Assembly: GCA_045586595.1 (NCBI GenBank)
Contig: JAZNAQ010000009.1
Coordinates: 1-31,725 of the forward strand
Length of the DNA stretch: 31,725 nucleotides
From: SIG480 sp045586595
GTDB taxonomy: Bacteria; Bacillota; Clostridia; Oscillospirales; JAAYXM01
Direction: 5' to 3'
Shown: positions 30,347 to 31,725 of the stretch, one piece after another
How positions within the stretch are numbered: position 1 is the stretch's first letter
Layout of the letters: each line of letters opens with the position of its first letter
The notes under the pieces: model-generated
Databases searched by the model: none
What the model was told of the DNA's origin: nothing
What the model saw: only the letters and a program-made list of their open reading frames with translations
Position numbers and translations under genes: made by a program

Positions 30347-30814
30347 ATGCGTATAGGACACGGTTATGACGTTCACAGATTAACAGAGGGCCGGAAACTC
30401 ATTCTCGGTGGTGTAAATATCCCGTATGAAAAGGGGCTTCTCGGACACAGCGATGCTGACGTACTGCTGCACGCAATTTCGGATGCACTTTTGGGTGCTG
30501 CGGCACTCGGCGATATTGGCAAGCATTTTCCTCCCGATGACCCCCAATTTTTAGATGCTGACAGTGTTGAACTTTTAAAACAGGTAAAAAAACTCATTTC
30601 AGACAGAGGCTATACTGTTGGTAATGTTGATGCCACAATAATCGCCCAAAAGCCAAAGCTTTTACCGTTTATTGAACAAATGCGAAACAACATTGCCGAG
30701 GCCCTTTCTGTTTCGGTTGACCAAATCAGCGTAAAGGCAACAACCGAAGAAAAACTCGGCTTCACCGGAAGCGGCGATGGCATAGCCGCTCACGCAGTTG
30801 CACTTATAGAATAA
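30347..30814 (+). CDS. ispF: 2-C-methyl-D-erythritol 2,4-cyclodiphosphate synthase
   Basis: Cyclises CDP-ME 2-phosphate to MEcPP in the MEP pathway. The 155-residue protein has the zinc ligands Asp and His in GHGYDVHRL (4-12) and LGHSDADVLLHAISDALLGAAALGDIG. The family's C-terminal KATTEEKLGFTGSGDGIAAHAVAL is also present. It forms an operon with ispD (12-base gap, AGAGGTG before the ATG) and ends at a terminator before sigK. Confidence 0.98.
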   Translation: MRIGHGYDVHRLTEGRKLILGGVNIPYEKGLLGHSDADVLLHAISDALLGAAALGDIGKHFPPDDPQFLDADSVELLKQVKKLISDRGYTVGNVDATIIAQKPKLLPFIEQMRNNIAEALSVSVDQISVKATTEEKLGFTGSGDGIAAHAVALIE

Positions 30815-30818
30815 TGAC

Positions 30819-30856
30819 ATTGCAAGTCCGTTATGTTTTCGGACTTGCAATTTTTT
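30819..30856 (+). terminator. Intrinsic terminator of ispD-ispF
   Basis: A perfect 12-bp stem (30819-30830 with 30840-30851) with a 9-base loop and TTTTTT. Confidence 0.93.
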
Positions 30857-30904
30857 CACAAAAAACCAGTAAGATAAATATATCAAAAACAGGCGGTGTA
30901 TGAT

Positions 30905-31591
30905 ATGTTTATCTTCTCTTCTTTTACACTATTTCTCGCGAATTGCTTATACTTTATCCTGAGCATATCTTCAGGCTCATTTCCAAAACCTTTATCTGCC
31001 AAAGAAGAACGTGAGTATTTAGAGCAGTTTGCAAACGGAGACAACAAAGCACGCGATATACTTATAGAGCGGAACTTGAGGCTCGTTGCACATGTTATTA
31101 AAAAATACTACACTTCTCCACAAGAGCAAGAAGACCTTATTTCTATCGGCTCAATCGGCTTGATAAAAGCAATAAATACATATAAACCAAACAAAGGAAC
31201 AAGACTTGCTACATATGCAGCTCGCTGTATCGAAAACGAAATCCTGATGTATTTCAGAGCTGTAAAAAAGACTTCTGCAGAGGTTTCACTATCGGATTCG
31301 TTAGATACCGACTCAGACGGCAACTCCCTTGCGCTCCTTGATGTTATAAGCTGTGAAGATATCAGACTTGACAGAGTTGAAAATATGGACACAGAGGATG
31401 CGCTCTATAAGCTTATACATAAATGTCTTGAACCGAGAGAACGTGAAATTATAATAATGCGTTATGGATTATATAACATAGCTCCCAAAACACAACACGA
31501 AATAGCCAAACACTGTAATATATCCCGCTCTTATGTAAGCAGGATAGAAAAACGCGCACTTGAAAAGCTGAAAATGTCATTTGAAAAATAA
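30905..31591 (+). CDS. sigK: Sporulation sigma factor SigK (pro-sigma-K)
   Basis: Late mother-cell sigma factor. The 228-residue product starts with a hydrophobic pro-sequence (about 1-20, FIFSSFTLFLANCLYFILS), which in Bacillus is removed by SpoIVFB. Then come region 2 (IERNLRLVAHVIKKY, EDLISIGSIGLIKAI, LATYAARCIENEILMYFRA) and region 4 with a helix-turn-helix (TQHEIAKHCNISRSYVSRIEKRALEKL). The gene is intact, with no skin-type interruption. ATG 30905 has AGGCGGTG at 6 bases; the GTG at 30896 overlaps that site. No good sigma-A promoter is visible upstream, as expected for a sporulation gene. Confidence 0.9.
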   Translation: MFIFSSFTLFLANCLYFILSISSGSFPKPLSAKEEREYLEQFANGDNKARDILIERNLRLVAHVIKKYYTSPQEQEDLISIGSIGLIKAINTYKPNKGTRLATYAARCIENEILMYFRAVKKTSAEVSLSDSLDTDSDGNSLALLDVISCEDIRLDRVENMDTEDALYKLIHKCLEPREREIIIMRYGLYNIAPKTQHEIAKHCNISRSYVSRIEKRALEKLKMSFEK

Positions 31592-31595
31592 TGAT

Positions 31596-31614
31596 CCCCC
31601 CGTGTAACGGGGGG
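31596..31614 (+). terminator. Terminator-like hairpin after sigK
   Basis: A perfect 8-bp GC-rich stem CCCCCCGT/ACGGGGGG with loop GTA begins 5 bases after the stop. Only a weak T-rich tail (TATTTCATTTT) follows. Confidence 0.8.
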
Positions 31615-31626
31615 TATTTCATTTTC

Positions 31627-31718
31627 GGGCATAGCCCTAACTGTTACTGGCGACGCACAAGTGCGTTTTAGGTTGGCCTGCCAGCCACGCAACTGTTACT
31701 TATTACCCATAAATGGGT
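31627..31718. repeat. Chain of short hairpins with a 10-bp direct repeat, nature unknown
   Basis: About 90 bases hold four small hairpins in series: GGGC/GCCC (31627-31637), ACGCAC/GTGCGT (31653-31666), GGTTGG/CCAGCC (31671-31686) and ACCCAT/ATGGGT (31705-31718). AACTGTTACT occurs twice (31639-31648 and 31691-31700). Base composition is richer in G+C than the flanking intergenic DNA. It could be an interspersed repeat, an RNA, or the edge of a mobile element that continues past the window. Confidence 0.4.
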
Positions 31719-31725
31719 CCCGCGG

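Noticed and set aside
30857..30900. Sigma-E/SpoIIID-type promoter for sigK
   Set aside because: The AT-rich stretch offers several partial matches but none with good boxes and spacing, so no site is claimed.

Overview
The window is chromosomal core DNA from a low-GC, endospore-forming Firmicute, most likely a gut clostridium (Oscillospiraceae/Ruminococcaceae-like). The evidence is spoIIM next to xerD, an uninterrupted sigK that still encodes a pro-sequence, a T-box leader on valS, 6S RNA directly upstream of tcdA, an infC-rpmI-rplT operon behind an attenuator leader, and a choloylglycine-hydrolase-family enzyme typical of intestinal bacteria. I see no rRNA, tRNA, CRISPR array, insertion sequence or prophage. 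The assignment rests on gene content, since no search was possible.

Layout. 1-4.4 kb (+): tail of a probable dapA, then dapB, proC, spoIIM, xerD and a DUF624 membrane protein. 4.4-7.8 kb (-): a second tyrosine recombinase, then a MacA-like adaptor and a MacB/FtsX-like permease with no ATPase gene. 7.9-8.05 kb (+): a tiny Cys-rich protein. 8.1-10.45 kb (-): infC-rpmI-rplT followed by an LDH-fold dehydrogenase with a malate-type specificity residue. 10.5-11.8 kb (+): a DUF1292 protein, 6S RNA and tcdA, facing a TtcA-like thiolase (-). 12.6-13.7 kb (+): L13-type leader, rplM and rpsI. 13.7-20.7 kb (-): a small P-loop protein with a structured leader, pgi, an unassigned hairpin region, mreB, comF, recD2, a 57-residue membrane protein and a small-multidrug-export family protein. 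20.8-23.5 kb (-): azlD, azlC, a bile-salt-hydrolase-family enzyme and a secreted hypothetical. 23.6-28.9 kb (-): an EF-G-like GTPase and T-box-valS. 29-31.6 kb (+): carD, ispD, ispF and sigK. The last ~100 bases form a chain of short hairpins of unknown nature.

Functional themes are lysine/peptidoglycan precursor and proline synthesis (dapB, proC), isoprenoid precursors by the MEP route (ispD, ispF), translation (infC, rpmI, rplT, rplM, rpsI, valS, EF-G-like), tRNA modification (tcdA, ttcA-like), sporulation (spoIIM, sigK), chromosome maintenance (xerD, recD2) and fermentation (pgi, dehydrogenase). Much of the unusual content is RNA-level control: an ATC start for infC, an attenuator before infC, a Val T-box, an L13 leader, a 6S RNA whose closing stem contains the tcdA ribosome binding site, an uncharacterised closed-junction leader before the P-loop gene, and a small gene whose start codon lies in a terminator-like hairpin.

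No large undescribed multi-gene system is evident. The best novel candidates are the leader at 14203-14275, the small gene and hairpin at 19980-20181, the hairpin module at 15818-15905 and the terminal hairpin chain at 31627-31718.
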